Assembly: GCF_000348785.1 (NCBI RefSeq)
Contig: NC_020520.1
Span: 1,922,001 to 1,986,000, forward strand
Direction of reading: 5' to 3'
Source of the DNA: Ilumatobacter coccineus YM16-304
Lineage (GTDB): Bacteria > Actinomycetota > Acidimicrobiia > Acidimicrobiales > Ilumatobacteraceae
Length of the DNA stretch: 64,000 bases
Of the stretch, positions 1 to 8,573 are shown piece by piece. The position numbers and the translations under genes were made by a program. Position 1 is the stretch's first letter, and the number at the start of each line of letters is the position of its first letter. A model generated the notes under the pieces. That model saw nothing but the letters and a program-made list of their open reading frames with translations. It searched no databases and was not told where the DNA came from.

Positions 1-276
1 CAGCGTGTGGCTCGGCGGGATCAACACGTCGATCCAGCAGCTCGCGTCGGGATCGACCAGCACGAGCCCGCCGCCGCTACGCCGCGTGCAGACTTCGACG
101 CCGAGTGCTGCGGCGGCGTCGTGGTCGATGATGTCGTCGCGCTGCGAACTCCCGAGTACGAGCGCCGCTCGTTCGACCCGATGGATCCACACCGTGGGGG
201 CGGTGACCGACGCGAGGTCGCGGTGGTGAAACGGTCCGGCCTCGCCGACGCTCACCTCGACCGACCACTCGCTCAC
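1..276 (-). CDS. Lipoate-protein ligase A-like protein, N-terminal part (cut by window start)
   Basis: The reverse strand from a GTG at 276 reads open for 92 codons to the window edge. The peptide contains VLGSSQ, an Asp-Asp pair, then LGVEVCTRRSGGGLVLVDP, which is the conserved RRSGGG nucleotide/lipoyl-binding region of the biotin/lipoate ligase (BPL/LPL) fold. Such proteins attach or transfer lipoyl or octanoyl groups to carrier domains. The C-terminal part is missing, so ligase cannot be separated from octanoyltransferase. The start is weak: no clear ribosome binding site precedes the GTG. The gene is divergent from the M20 peptidase. Confidence 0.7.
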   Translation of the reverse strand, partial: MSEWSVEVSVGEAGPFHHRDLASVTAPTVWIHRVERAALVLGSSQRDDIIDHDAAAALGVEVCTRRSGGGLVLVDPDASCWIDVLIPPSHTL

Positions 277-311
277 CGATCGAACGGTATCCCCACGCGA
301 ACTGCGTCAAA

Positions 312-326
312 CGGTGTCAGACACCG
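312..326. repeat. Short palindrome CGGTGTC-A-GACACCG, copy 1
   Basis: A perfect 7-bp inverted repeat around one A lies between the divergent ligase-like gene and the M20 peptidase. The same core, followed by a similar AATGA/AGATGA tail, occurs at 29127-29141 in front of a response regulator gene. Function unknown: it could be an operator or a small dispersed repeat. Confidence 0.5.
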
Positions 327-352
327 AATGACGGGTATGGGAGGGTGGTGGG

Positions 353-1723
353 ATGGGTGCGACGATCGAGCAGTTGGGTGGCGAGACGGTCGAACTGCTC
401 CAGCAGATGATCCGCAACCAGTGCGTCAACGACGGCACGCCGGAGTCGGGCCACGAGCACCGGACGGCCACGCTGCTCCGCGACGAGATCGAACAGCTGG
501 GCATCGATCACGAGTTGATCGAGGTCGCCCCGGGCCGCACCTCTCTGGTGGCTCGACACGCCGGCACCGACCCCACAGCGCCGGCGCTCTGCCTGATGGG
601 GCACACCGACGTGGTACCGGCGAGCCCCGAAGGGTGGCGCCACGATCCGTTCGGCGGAGAGATCATCGTCGCATCCGACGGCACCCCCGAGGTGTGGGGG
701 CGTGGTGCGGTCGACATGCTCAACCTCACTTCGTCGATGTTCGTGGCGTTTCGCGAGATCGTGCGCACCGGCAAGCGTCACCCGGGCGACCTGGTGTACT
801 TCGCGGTCGCCGACGAAGAGGAGGGCGGTGCGCTCGGGGCGAAAGACATCGTCGCCAACTCCTGGGATGCGGTGCGCTGCGACTACGTGCTGACCGAGTA
901 CGGAGGGACCCCGTCGGTCGGCGCCGACGGCACGACGGTGTTGCTCACGACCGGGGAGAAGCAGGCTGCGCCGTTCCAGATCACCGTGCACGGAACGCCC
1001 GGACACGGCTCGATGCCCTATGCGACCGACAACGCGTTGGTCAAGGCCGCCAAGATCGTGAGTCGCATCGCCGAGCACCAGGCCGACCCGTTGATCGACG
1101 AGATGTTCACCGAGCGGATCCGGTCGCTCGGCCTCGGCGACGACCTCACGGCTCGACTCATCGACCCGGCCGCGATCGACGACGCCCTCGCGGAGTTGCC
1201 GACCGACCTGGCGCGCAACGTGCACTCGTGTTGTCACACCACGTTCAGCAGCAACGTGATGCGAGCCGGGCGCAAGGGCAACACGGTGCCCGACAAAGCG
1301 ACGGTGTGGGTCGACATCCGCCTCCGACCGGGCGAGAACAAGTACGACGCCGAACGGCAGCTGCGCGAGATCATCGGCGACGATCTCGCCCCGTCGGTCG
1401 ACGTCGAGGCGATGCGCCCCGATCTCCCCGAGAGCAATCCGTTCTCGTCGACCGACACTCCGATGTGGGACGCGTTGGCCGACTCGATCCGGATGGCCTA
1501 CCCCGATGCCAAGGTGATCCCGAGCCTCGTGACCGGGGCGACCGACGCCAGGTTCTTCCGTCAGCGCGGCGTGCAGGCGTACGGCGCCGGGTTGCTGAGC
1601 AACAAGGTGAGCCTGCCGGAGTTCCTCCGACGTTTCCACGGCAACGACGAGCGCATCGACATCGAATCGCTGCAACTCACCACCCAGATGTGGCTCGACG
1701 TCTGCAACCGCCTCTGGCACTGA
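353..1723 (+). CDS. M20-family metallopeptidase / amidohydrolase
   Basis: 456 residues, the usual length for M20/M28-fold di-zinc exopeptidases and deacylases (ArgE/DapE/carboxypeptidase G2 group). Visible metal-site motifs are GHTDVVP with His84, GRGAVDM with bridging Asp121, DEEEGG with the catalytic Glu and next ligand near 155-157, and a C-terminal RRFHG His. A dimerisation domain should occupy the middle third. The ATG at 353 is preceded by GGGAGGGTGG. The protein is soluble with no signal peptide. The substrate (N-acyl amino acid or dipeptide) cannot be read from the sequence. Confidence 0.88.
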   Translation: MGATIEQLGGETVELLQQMIRNQCVNDGTPESGHEHRTATLLRDEIEQLGIDHELIEVAPGRTSLVARHAGTDPTAPALCLMGHTDVVPASPEGWRHDPFGGEIIVASDGTPEVWGRGAVDMLNLTSSMFVAFREIVRTGKRHPGDLVYFAVADEEEGGALGAKDIVANSWDAVRCDYVLTEYGGTPSVGADGTTVLLTTGEKQAAPFQITVHGTPGHGSMPYATDNALVKAAKIVSRIAEHQADPLIDEMFTERIRSLGLGDDLTARLIDPAAIDDALAELPTDLARNVHSCCHTTFSSNVMRAGRKGNTVPDKATVWVDIRLRPGENKYDAERQLREIIGDDLAPSVDVEAMRPDLPESNPFSSTDTPMWDALADSIRMAYPDAKVIPSLVTGATDARFFRQRGVQAYGAGLLSNKVSLPEFLRRFHGNDERIDIESLQLTTQMWLDVCNRLWH

Positions 1724-1728
1724 GCCAA

Positions 1729-1765
1729 AGTTGGTCACATCGCTCCGGGAGCGATGTCACCAACT
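1729..1765. terminator. Strong hairpin after the M20 peptidase gene
   Basis: Two 17-nt arms (AGTTGGTCACATCGCTC and its near-perfect complement, one mismatch) surround a tiny loop, starting five bases after the peptidase stop. No T-run follows, as is common in high-GC actinobacteria. It lies 32 bp before the clgR-like start and could also act in that leader. Confidence 0.55.
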
Positions 1766-1797
1766 CTGGTCGGGGGAGGGGTGGCTAGGGTTTCGTC

Positions 1798-2202
1798 ATG
1801 TCGACCGGAGAACCGCAGGGCGAATCCGACACGGTGCCGGGAGCGCCCGAGCGTGATGGCGGCGATGACGTGCTCGCCGATGTGCTCCCGTTCCCGTCGA
1901 ACGGGAGGCGCACCGCGACCGACTCGCACGACGAACCACGGCTGCGAACGGTGATCGGTGACGTGCTCCGCGACGAACGTCTGCGCCAAGCACGCGTGCT
2001 CGCCGACGTCGCCGCCGAGGCCGCCGTGTCGCTGCCGTACCTCTCCGAGATCGAGCGCGGCCGCAAGGAGGTCTCGTCCGACGTGCTCGCTGCGGTCACC
2101 GACGCCCTCGACGTGTCGCTGATCGAGGTGCTCGAACGCTGTGTCGAACGCCTACGCACCGGGTCGCAGGGCGGTTCGGGCATCCAGCTCCGGGCGGCCT
2201 GA
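1798..2202 (+). CDS. clgR: XRE-family regulator, ClgR-like
   Basis: 134 residues. After a ~45-residue polar N-terminus comes a helix-turn-helix domain (about 48-108) with [19 protein letters not shown] and [19 protein letters not shown], the pattern of ClgR, the actinobacterial activator of clpP and clpC genes. The location supports this: the gene is convergent with two clpP genes. Its last 51 bp overlap the 3' end of the downstream-facing clpP on the other strand. Function is inferred from family resemblance plus context. Confidence 0.82.
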   Translation: MSTGEPQGESDTVPGAPERDGGDDVLADVLPFPSNGRRTATDSHDEPRLRTVIGDVLRDERLRQARVLADVAAEAAVSLPYLSEIERGRKEVSSDVLAAVTDALDVSLIEVLERCVERLRTGSQGGSGIQLRAA

Positions 2203-2787
2203 CGCCGTCGGCACCACATCGGCCACGCCGTAGCTCACCGCAGCCGAGCCGGCCAGTACCAGCGCTCGATCCGAATCGGCGCGCACCGTGTCGACGGTCT
2301 TGCCGGTGTGGCGAGCGAGGATCTCGTCGGCTTCGTCTCGAATGCGCGCCAGTTCGGCTGCTTCGAGCTTGAGGTCGCTGATCGAACCCCGGCTGCCGTC
2401 GGTGTGCGGCTGATGCAGCATCACGCGGGCATGGGGGAGCACCGACCGCTTCCCGGCGGCACCGGCAGCGAGAAGGATCGCCGACGACGACGCGGCGTGG
2501 CCGACGCACATGGTCGCCACGTCGGGGCCGATGAACTGCATCGTGTCGTAGATCGCCATCATCGCCGTGAACGAGCCGCCCGGCGAGTTGATGTAGAGAC
2601 TGATGTCGGCCGCCGGCTTGTCGGCAGCGAGGTGCAGGAGTTGAGCGACGATCACATTGGCGACACCATCGTCGATGGGCGTGCCGAGGAAGACGATGCG
2701 TTCGCTGAGCAGTCGGCTGTAGATGTCGGTCACCCGCTCGCCTCGGGCGGTGTGTTCGATGACCGACGGAATCGTGTAGCTGCTCAT
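2152..2787 (-). CDS. clpP: ATP-dependent Clp protease proteolytic subunit (second gene of pair)
   Basis: 211 residues, a normal ClpP length. The catalytic triad is Ser100 in GHAASSS, His125 in MLHQPH and Asp173 in DSDRAL. The Asp segment carries a two-residue insertion relative to the usual RDRFLSA spacing. The ATG at 2787 overlaps the stop of the upstream clpP (ATGA), indicating translational coupling and a two-subunit peptidase as in other actinobacteria. Its final 51 bp run antisense through the end of the clgR-like gene. It acts in the cytoplasm with a ClpC/ClpX ATPase encoded elsewhere. Confidence 0.93.
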   Translation of the reverse strand: MSSYTIPSVIEHTARGERVTDIYSRLLSERIVFLGTPIDDGVANVIVAQLLHLAADKPAADISLYINSPGGSFTAMMAIYDTMQFIGPDVATMCVGHAASSSAILLAAGAAGKRSVLPHARVMLHQPHTDGSRGSISDLKLEAAELARIRDEADEILARHTGKTVDTVRADSDRALVLAGSAAVSYGVADVVPTASGRPELDARTALRPGA

Positions 2788-3386
2788 GATGTCGGCGTGA
2801 GCCCGACCGGGCGGGACCGCAGGGTGGGATGGATGTCGTCGAGCGATGACACGACGCGGTCGACGAAGCCGTAGTCGCGTGCCTCGTCGGCGTCGAACCA
2901 GCGATCTCGCCCGACGTCGTCGATCACCTGGTCGACGGAGCGCCCGGTGTGGCGAGCGATGATCGAGCGCATGCGGTCGAGCGTGGAGGTGAGTTGTGCG
3001 GCCTGGATCTCCACGTCGGCAGCCGACCCGCCCAACCCGGCCGATCCTTCGTGCATCAGCACTTGCGCATTGGGGAGGGCGAAGCGTTTGCCGGCAGCCC
3101 CACCGCACAGCAACACCTGGCCCTTGCTCGCGGCGAGGCCGATGGCGACCGTGCCGACGTCGTTGGGCACGAGTTGCATCGTGTCGTAGATGGCGAGCCC
3201 GGCGAGGACCGAACCGCCGGGGGAGTTGATGAAGATCGAGATGTCGGAGTCGGGGTCGTCGGCGGAGAGCACGAGGAGTTGGGAGACCACGCGGTTGGCG
3301 AGTTCGTCGGTCACCTCCTCGCCGAGCAGCACGATGCGCCGCTCGAGCAGCCGGTCGGCCAGTCGTTCGTCGGTGAGTGTTGGCAT
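2784..3386 (-). CDS. clpP: ATP-dependent Clp protease proteolytic subunit (first gene of pair)
   Basis: 200 residues. The catalytic triad is Ser87 in GLAASKG, His112 in LMHEG and Asp161 in GRDRWFDADEA. The substrate-channel motif INSPGGSV is present. It is the first gene of the two-gene clpP operon and ends in an ATGA overlap with the next clpP. The two subunits differ around the active-site Ser and His, fitting a mixed-ring ClpP1P2 peptidase. Which of them is ClpP1 or ClpP2 is not assigned here. Confidence 0.93.
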   Translation of the reverse strand: MPTLTDERLADRLLERRIVLLGEEVTDELANRVVSQLLVLSADDPDSDISIFINSPGGSVLAGLAIYDTMQLVPNDVGTVAIGLAASKGQVLLCGGAAGKRFALPNAQVLMHEGSAGLGGSAADVEIQAAQLTSTLDRMRSIIARHTGRSVDQVIDDVGRDRWFDADEARDYGFVDRVVSSLDDIHPTLRSRPVGLTPTS

Positions 3387-3472
3387 GGCGGCATCGTGGC
3401 CGCACCGACCGCCGGGACAGCACGGTTCTGCTGCAGGCAGAATTCGCCGATTCGGTGGCTGACCACCTCGAA

Positions 3473-3497
3473 CCGAGCCGAGCCGAGCCGAGCCGGG
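3473..3497. repeat. CCGAG pentanucleotide repeat
   Basis: Four perfect CCGAG units and a fifth variant CCGGG lie between the clpP operon promoter side and the end of the MFS gene. Five-base units can change length by slippage. No coding role is visible. Confidence 0.6.
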
Positions 3498-3509
3498 CCC
3501 GGCGAGCGA

Positions 3510-4787
3510 TCAGGCGACCGACGGCTCGCCGACCTCGGCGTCGACGTCGTCGTAGGTGTCGATCCGGCGCAGTGTCGGCACGAAGGCAGCGAACCCCGCG
3601 GCGATGGCCACGGTGGCGATGCCACCACCGGCGATGGCCCACGGTGCACCGATCGCCCGCGCTGCCACGCCGCTCTCGAAGGCGCCGAGTTCGTTCGACG
3701 CGCCGATGAACACGCTCTCGACGGCGGTGACCCGGCCGAGTTGGCTGTCGGGCGTGGCGAGGGGCACCAGGGTCGATCGGATGGTCATCGACACCATGTC
3801 GGCACCGGCGGCGATGACCAGCGACACGAAGGCGACGGCGTAGTTCGTGGTGAGTCCGAGCGTGACGTGGAACGCGCCGAAGATCGCGACCACGGCGAGG
3901 AGCGTCGGGCCGACGCGCCGCGTGACGGGGCGGGCGGCCAGGACCAGGCCGGTGATGCCGGCGCCGATGCCCGGGGCGGCGCGCAGCCAGCCGTAGGCGA
4001 TGTCACCGACACCGAGTCGTTCCTCGGCGATGACGGGGATGAGCGCGACGGCGCCGCCGAACAGCACGGCGAACATGTCGAGCGAGATCGCCGACAGGAC
4101 GATGGGGGAGCGGCGGATGAAGCTGAGGCCTTCGAGGGCCAACTTGACCGATGGTCGCTCGGTGATCCTCGTCGGCTGGTTGGCGTACGGCGTGCGCAGG
4201 ATCGGCGGGATCGACGCGAGAAACAGGACGGCGACGACGAGATAGGCGAGGTCGGGTCCGGCGCTGTAGAGGAATCCGCCGGCGATCGGCCCGACGACGG
4301 TGGCGAGCACGTACGTGACCGCTGCAGACGCGACGAGCTTCGGCAGCAACTCTCGCTCCACGGCGAGCGGGGCGATCGCTCGACGCGCCGGGATGGCGAT
4401 CGCGTCGAACGAGCCGAACGCCAGGGTGATGACGTAGACCGGCCAGATCGCCGCGTCGGAACCGTCCGACACGTCGCCCACGTCGCGGCTGTAGACGATG
4501 AACGCGACCGCGCACAGCACCCGCCCCACCGTCATCAGTGCGGTGACTCGCCGTCGGTCGAACCGGTCGGCCACGTAGCCGCTCACGACGACGAGGAGCA
4601 CCGCAGGCACGAACTGGAGCAAGCCGATGATGCCGATGGTGAGGGCGTCGTCGGTGATGTCGAACGCCTGCTTGAACAGGACGGTGAGCATCAACGAGAT
4701 GCCGGTCGTCGACAGCGCCGCCGAGGCCAGATAACGCCGGACCGCCGGGATGCGCATCACGCCGAGGTCGAGGTCTGCGTCGGGCAC
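3510..4787 (-). CDS. MFS transporter (EntS/MFS_3-like)
   Basis: 425 residues with about twelve hydrophobic segments. The MFS loop motif GYVADRFDRRRVT follows TM2, near residues 70-82. The pattern resembles the MFS_3 group of small-molecule exporters. The open frame starts at a GTG (4787); an ATG at 4757 (MRIPAVRRYLAS) is an equally good start. Substrate not recognisable. It stands alone, tail to head behind the clpP pair. Confidence 0.85.
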   Translation of the reverse strand: MPDADLDLGVMRIPAVRRYLASAALSTTGISLMLTVLFKQAFDITDDALTIGIIGLLQFVPAVLLVVVSGYVADRFDRRRVTALMTVGRVLCAVAFIVYSRDVGDVSDGSDAAIWPVYVITLAFGSFDAIAIPARRAIAPLAVERELLPKLVASAAVTYVLATVVGPIAGGFLYSAGPDLAYLVVAVLFLASIPPILRTPYANQPTRITERPSVKLALEGLSFIRRSPIVLSAISLDMFAVLFGGAVALIPVIAEERLGVGDIAYGWLRAAPGIGAGITGLVLAARPVTRRVGPTLLAVVAIFGAFHVTLGLTTNYAVAFVSLVIAAGADMVSMTIRSTLVPLATPDSQLGRVTAVESVFIGASNELGAFESGVAARAIGAPWAIAGGGIATVAIAAGFAAFVPTLRRIDTYDDVDAEVGEPSVA

Positions 4788-4863
4788 CGGACGAACCTAT
4801 CCGCTGCGTGCGTGGCCGAACGGCTCGGTATCGAACGGATGCGAATGGTCGCCGGTGCGCCCT

Positions 4864-5955
4864 TCAGGTGGGTGTGTCGGTGGTGCCGAGTCGCTGCCAC
4901 ACATCGACATCGCAGAAGTCCTCGATCATGCCGTAGGGGTACGGCGGCAGGTCGATGGCCGACACTCGGGTGAGGCGGTCGAGTTGGGTCGCGTCGAGGA
5001 CGAGGTCGACCGCCGCGAGGTTGTCGTCGAGTTGCTCGACCGTGCGCGCACCGAGCAGTACCGACGCGACGCCCGGCCGCGCCAGCAGCCAGGCGAGCGC
5101 GACGTGACTCGCCGGTCGGCCGTGCTCGGCGGCGACGGCGGTGGCCTCGTCGATGATGCGCCAGGTCCGGTCGGTGTTGCGGAGGTCGTAGGCCTCGACG
5201 CCGCGATCGGGGTCGTCGCCCAGCCTGGTGGCGCCCGTCGGTCGGCGCGTTCGTTCGTACTTTCCGGTGAGCCAGCCGCCTCCGAGGGGCGACCACGGTG
5301 TGATGGCGAGCCCGGCGTCGAGCGCACACGGCATCACTTCGATCTCGATGCCACGGTCGAGCAGGTTGTACTGGGGCTGCACGGTGACGGGCGAGATGTG
5401 GCCGCCGAGCGTCGCCGTCGTCACGATCTGCTGGAGCTGCCAGCCGGTCACGTTCGACCAGCCGATGGCGTGGATCTTGCCGTCGCGCACCAGCGAGGTG
5501 AGGGTGCCGAGCGTCTCGGCGACCGGGGTGTGCTCGTCCCAGCCGTGCACGACGTAGAGGTCGATCGCCTCGACGCCCAGACGGTGGAGGCTGGCGTCGA
5601 CCGATCGCCGAAGGCTGCGTCGTGAGGCGCCGTGTGAACCCGCCGGGGGAGCGAAGCGGCCCTTGGTGGCGATGATCAGATCGTCGGCCCCGCCTCGCCG
5701 CTCGATCCAACGGCCGATGATGCGCTCGGAGTCACCGGCGCCGTAGACGTCGGCGGTGTCGACGAACGTGCCGCCTGCAGCGACGAACGTGTCGAGTTGG
5801 CGGTGGGCGTCGCGCTCGTCGGTCTCGACGCCGAACGTCATCGTGCCGAGCGCCAACCGCGACACGATCGGGCCGGACGCGCCGAGCCCGACGGTGGGCA
5901 TCAGGCCGCCGAAGGGTGTCGGCGAGTGAACGGGAGGGGAGGCGGGGTCGGTCAT
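4864..5955 (-). CDS. Aldo/keto reductase
   Basis: About 363 residues from the ATG at 5955. The AKR tetrad is visible: Asp and Tyr in FVDTADVYGAG, Lys in IIATKGRF and His in LYVVHGWDEH. The C-terminal part holds the NADPH-binding SPLGGGWLTGKY and LLGARTVEQL segments. The barrel reduces aldehydes or ketones with NADPH. It is divergent from a MerR regulator, with a classic MerR-type promoter between them, so it is probably the regulator's target. The mRNA is probably leaderless: the predicted -10 lies about 7 nt before the ATG. A GTG at 5964 in the same frame is less likely because it falls inside the promoter. Confidence 0.9.
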   Translation of the reverse strand: MTDPASPPVHSPTPFGGLMPTVGLGASGPIVSRLALGTMTFGVETDERDAHRQLDTFVAAGGTFVDTADVYGAGDSERIIGRWIERRGGADDLIIATKGRFAPPAGSHGASRRSLRRSVDASLHRLGVEAIDLYVVHGWDEHTPVAETLGTLTSLVRDGKIHAIGWSNVTGWQLQQIVTTATLGGHISPVTVQPQYNLLDRGIEIEVMPCALDAGLAITPWSPLGGGWLTGKYERTRRPTGATRLGDDPDRGVEAYDLRNTDRTWRIIDEATAVAAEHGRPASHVALAWLLARPGVASVLLGARTVEQLDDNLAAVDLVLDATQLDRLTRVSAIDLPPYPYGMIEDFCDVDVWQRLGTTDTPT

Positions 5956-5962
5956 GGAGACC

Positions 5963-5993
5963 ACTCAACATCCTGGAGCGCGCTCCAGGTCAA
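5963..5993 (-). promoter_or_regulatory. MerR-type promoter and operator of the aldo/keto reductase gene
   Basis: On the minus strand TTGACC is followed by a 19-nt spacer and TTGAGT. The spacer contains the perfect 18-bp palindrome CCTGGAGCGCGCTCCAGG (5972-5989). An over-long 19-20 bp spacer filled by a dyad is the hallmark of promoters activated by MerR proteins through DNA unwinding. The divergent merR-like gene begins 22 bp further on. Confidence 0.8.
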
Positions 5994-6010
5994 GTGGGTA
6001 ACGTCGAGAC

Positions 6011-6475
6011 ATGACGATGTCCGTGGAGCAAGCCGGCCACAGCGAGACGGCTGACGACGCACACTTCTCGATCGGCGACGTCAGCGAGCTGACCGGGCTG
6101 AGCATCGACACCCTGCGCTACTACGAGCGAGCCGGGTTGATGCCGCACGTCGAACGTGACGCAGCGGGTCGACGCGTGTACGGCGCCGACGATCTCGGCT
6201 GGATCACGTTCGTGCGTCGCCTCCGGGCCACGGCGATGCCGGTGAGCGAGATCGCCCGCTACACCGAACTCGTGCGCAACGACGAGGGCACCCCGGCCGA
6301 ACGGCGCGAGGTGCTGGTCGAGCATCGTCGGCGCGTGCAACGAGCGATGGACGATCTGGTCGAGGCGCTCGCGATCCTCGACCGCAAGATCGAGCACTAC
6401 GAAGCGGCCGAACGCGGCGTCGATCTCGACTGTTCGCCCGACGCGATCACCAGCGTTCGCCTCGTCGAACCGTGA
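6011..6475 (+). CDS. MerR-family transcriptional regulator
   Basis: 154 residues. The N-terminal winged helix (about 18-90) has SIGDVSELTGLSIDTLRYYE, the MerR signature, followed by GRRVYGADDLGWI. A dimerisation helix follows (about 95-140). No effector Cys cluster is present; the single C-terminal Cys argues against metal sensing. It probably activates the adjacent aldo/keto reductase through the dyad at 5972-5989. The subgroup resembles regulators of aldehyde or ketone stress genes. Confidence 0.88.
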   Translation: MTMSVEQAGHSETADDAHFSIGDVSELTGLSIDTLRYYERAGLMPHVERDAAGRRVYGADDLGWITFVRRLRATAMPVSEIARYTELVRNDEGTPAERREVLVEHRRRVQRAMDDLVEALAILDRKIEHYEAAERGVDLDCSPDAITSVRLVEP

Positions 6476-6546
6476 CGGAGTGCGGGCATCCGCCGGGACG
6501 TTCGTTGCCAGGCTGCCCGGCTGCCAGGCACTCGGCACGTCGTGCG

Positions 6547-7878
6547 TCAGAGGTACGACCTCCGCCGCGCCTCGGCGGTGAGCGCCTCGCGGTGCGCCGG
6601 GTCGGCGATGCCGATCAGCGCCCGTGTGCGTTCGGTGATCGACCGGCCACGCAGTTCGGCCACACCGAACTCGGTCACGACCTTGTCGACCGTGTTCTTC
6701 GGGGTGGTCACCACGTCGCCCGGGTCGAGCGTCGGAACGATGCGCGAGTCACCGCGTGACGTCGTTGCGTGGAGTACGACGAAGCCTTGCCCGCCATCGG
6801 AGTACATCGCGCCGCGAGCGAAGTCGTTCTGGCCGCCCGACGACGAGTAGTAGCGACCCTGGATGGTCTCGGAGGCACACTGGCCGAGAAAGTCGACCGA
6901 CAGCGTCGCGTTGATCGACACGAAGTCGGACTCGTTGGCGATGATCCGTGGATCGTTGACGTAACGAACGGCGTGCAGTTCGACGGCGGTGTTCTCGTGG
7001 AGGAACTCGTACAACCGGTTGGTGCCGAGCGCGAACGTGCCGACGGTCTTGGTGCGGTTGAGACGTTTCTTCACCCCGTTGACCACGCCCGATTGGATGA
7101 GGTCGACCACCCCGTCCGACAGGAGTTCGGTGTGAATGCCCAGGTCACGGTGGTTCCCGAGTGCCGACATGATCGCGTTGGGGATCGCACCGATGCCGGT
7201 CTGCAGGGTGGCGCCGTCTGGAATGCGCTCGGCGACGAGCGCGGCGATCGCCAGATCGGCTTCGCCGGGTTCGACGGGGGTCACCTCGACCAGTGGTCGA
7301 TCGCTGCGGCACCACCCGACGACCTGAGAGGCGTGGACCTGGTTGCGGCCGAACGTGCGTGGCATCGCATCGGTCACTTCGAGGAACATGCGGGCACGCC
7401 CGATGAAGCTCGAGGTGTAGTCGGACGACACACCGAGGGAGAAGTAGCCGTGCTCGTCGGGCGGTGAGGCCGCAGCGACCACGAGCGGGTCGTCGGTGCG
7501 GTCGGCCATGAGGCCGTAGACCTCGGAGAAGTGGGCCGGGACGAGATCGAGTTCGCCGGTGCGGAAGTGCGGGCGGGTGATGTGCGACAGGAAGTACGAC
7601 ACGTGCCGGAGGCGGTCGCCCAGCGCTCCGGCGAGGTACGGCCGGTCGTGGATCGCATGCATCTGGTGCACACGGAGATGTTCGAACCGGTCGGGTTCGG
7701 CGGCGACGCCGGCCTCGATTGCGTCGAGCACCGCCGTCGGTTCGCCGTTGGCGAGGGGCACGATGAGCTCGGTCGACGGACCGAGGTGAGAGAGGACGTC
7801 AGCAGGGGTGTTGGGCGCGTCGACGCCGGATGCGTGATGGCGGAGCATGGCGCGACTGTAGAGGCCGGTCGTGCTCAT
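6547..7878 (-). CDS. Acetyl-CoA hydrolase/transferase family protein (4-hydroxybutyrate CoA-transferase-like)
   Basis: 443 residues from the ATG at 7878. It shows the two-domain family-I CoA-transferase layout with GIGAIPNAIMSAL, then HTELLSDGVVDLIQSG, which holds the Glu expected to form the glutamyl-CoA intermediate, and the C-terminal GGQNDFARGA loop and TEFGVAELRG. It moves CoA between carboxylic acids such as acetate and 4-hydroxybutyrate. It sits 43 bp behind a PNPOx-like gene in the same direction and so may belong to the low-oxygen cluster upstream, a role in fermentation or overflow metabolism by inference. Confidence 0.85.
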   Translation of the reverse strand: MSTTGLYSRAMLRHHASGVDAPNTPADVLSHLGPSTELIVPLANGEPTAVLDAIEAGVAAEPDRFEHLRVHQMHAIHDRPYLAGALGDRLRHVSYFLSHITRPHFRTGELDLVPAHFSEVYGLMADRTDDPLVVAAASPPDEHGYFSLGVSSDYTSSFIGRARMFLEVTDAMPRTFGRNQVHASQVVGWCRSDRPLVEVTPVEPGEADLAIAALVAERIPDGATLQTGIGAIPNAIMSALGNHRDLGIHTELLSDGVVDLIQSGVVNGVKKRLNRTKTVGTFALGTNRLYEFLHENTAVELHAVRYVNDPRIIANESDFVSINATLSVDFLGQCASETIQGRYYSSSGGQNDFARGAMYSDGGQGFVVLHATTSRGDSRIVPTLDPGDVVTTPKNTVDKVVTEFGVAELRGRSITERTRALIGIADPAHREALTAEARRRSYL

Positions 7879-7921
7879 CGTTCGTGGACGCCACGGCGCC
7901 CGGCGGGGCATGGCCGTGGCA

Positions 7922-8455
7922 TCAATCGGGGCGCATGTACGGAGCGCCGGGGTGGTACTCGTCGCCGGGTCGCGGGACGACGGCGCTCGGCGCAGGCGGC
8001 GCGTGCGGTGGCTCCCAGCCGATCGACGCGTCGGGGTTGACATCGTCGAGGATGTGGAATCGGCGACCGGTCACGCTCGTCGGGTCGATGCGCACGAAGT
8101 TCGGTTTCGGATGTGCAGCCCACGGGAACAGTGGGAGTTCTTCGGCAGCGAACACCTCTTCCATGTGCTCGACCTGGTGCGCCCGTCCTTTGACGACGAC
8201 GCTCCAGATCGTCCGCGTCGCCGGCTCGTAGCCGTCGATCTCGAATGCCACGTTGTGCAGCAGTGCCGACGCGGCCAATTTGGTCCCGGCACCGGTCCGG
8301 AAGAACAGGCTGCCGCCTTCGACGACGTAGTTGATGGGAAAGATGTCGGGTTTGTCGGCGATCGAGATCGCCAGTCGTCCGACACTCGTTCCTTCGAGGA
8401 GGTGCCAGCACTCTTCCTGCGGCAGCTCCTCGGTCCCCCCGATGACATGTTCCAT
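7922..8455 (-). CDS. Pyridoxamine 5'-phosphate oxidase-fold flavin-binding protein
   Basis: 177 residues. ATG at 8455 with GAAGGAGG eight bases upstream. The split-barrel pattern CWHLLEGTSVGRLAISI, FPINYVVEGGSLFFRTGAG and VVVKGRAHQVE matches the PNPOx-like putative flavin reductase group common in actinobacterial dormancy regulons. A Pro-rich C-terminal tail of ~30 residues is extra. It has a paralogue at 9405-9815. Redox role inferred; the true substrate is unknown. A half DosR-like site (GGACTTTCG, 8500-8508) lies upstream. Confidence 0.85.
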   Translation of the reverse strand: MEHVIGGTEELPQEECWHLLEGTSVGRLAISIADKPDIFPINYVVEGGSLFFRTGAGTKLAASALLHNVAFEIDGYEPATRTIWSVVVKGRAHQVEHMEEVFAAEELPLFPWAAHPKPNFVRIDPTSVTGRRFHILDDVNPDASIGWEPPHAPPAPSAVVPRPGDEYHPGAPYMRPD

Positions 8456-8573
8456 GGTGCGATCCTCCTTCGTTTGTCGTGGTCGTGCCAGATCGTGCTG
8501 GACTTTCGTGGTCGAAATCGGGTGATCGAGCGACCGATCGGTCGAAGCGTCGGTGCGCATCGGAATCAGCCTG

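Noticed and set aside
2949-4973. Long plus-strand open frame over clpP and the MFS gene
   Set aside because: Low-complexity Arg/Asp/Gly-rich translation opposite two well-supported genes.
6500-6540. Terminator between the MerR and CoA-transferase genes
   Set aside because: The GCCAGGC repeats there are direct or poorly paired; no convincing stem.
8499-8513. A full DosR-like box before the first PNPOx-like gene
   Set aside because: Only one half (GGACTTTCG) matches; the other half is GTGGTC, so it is at best a half-site.
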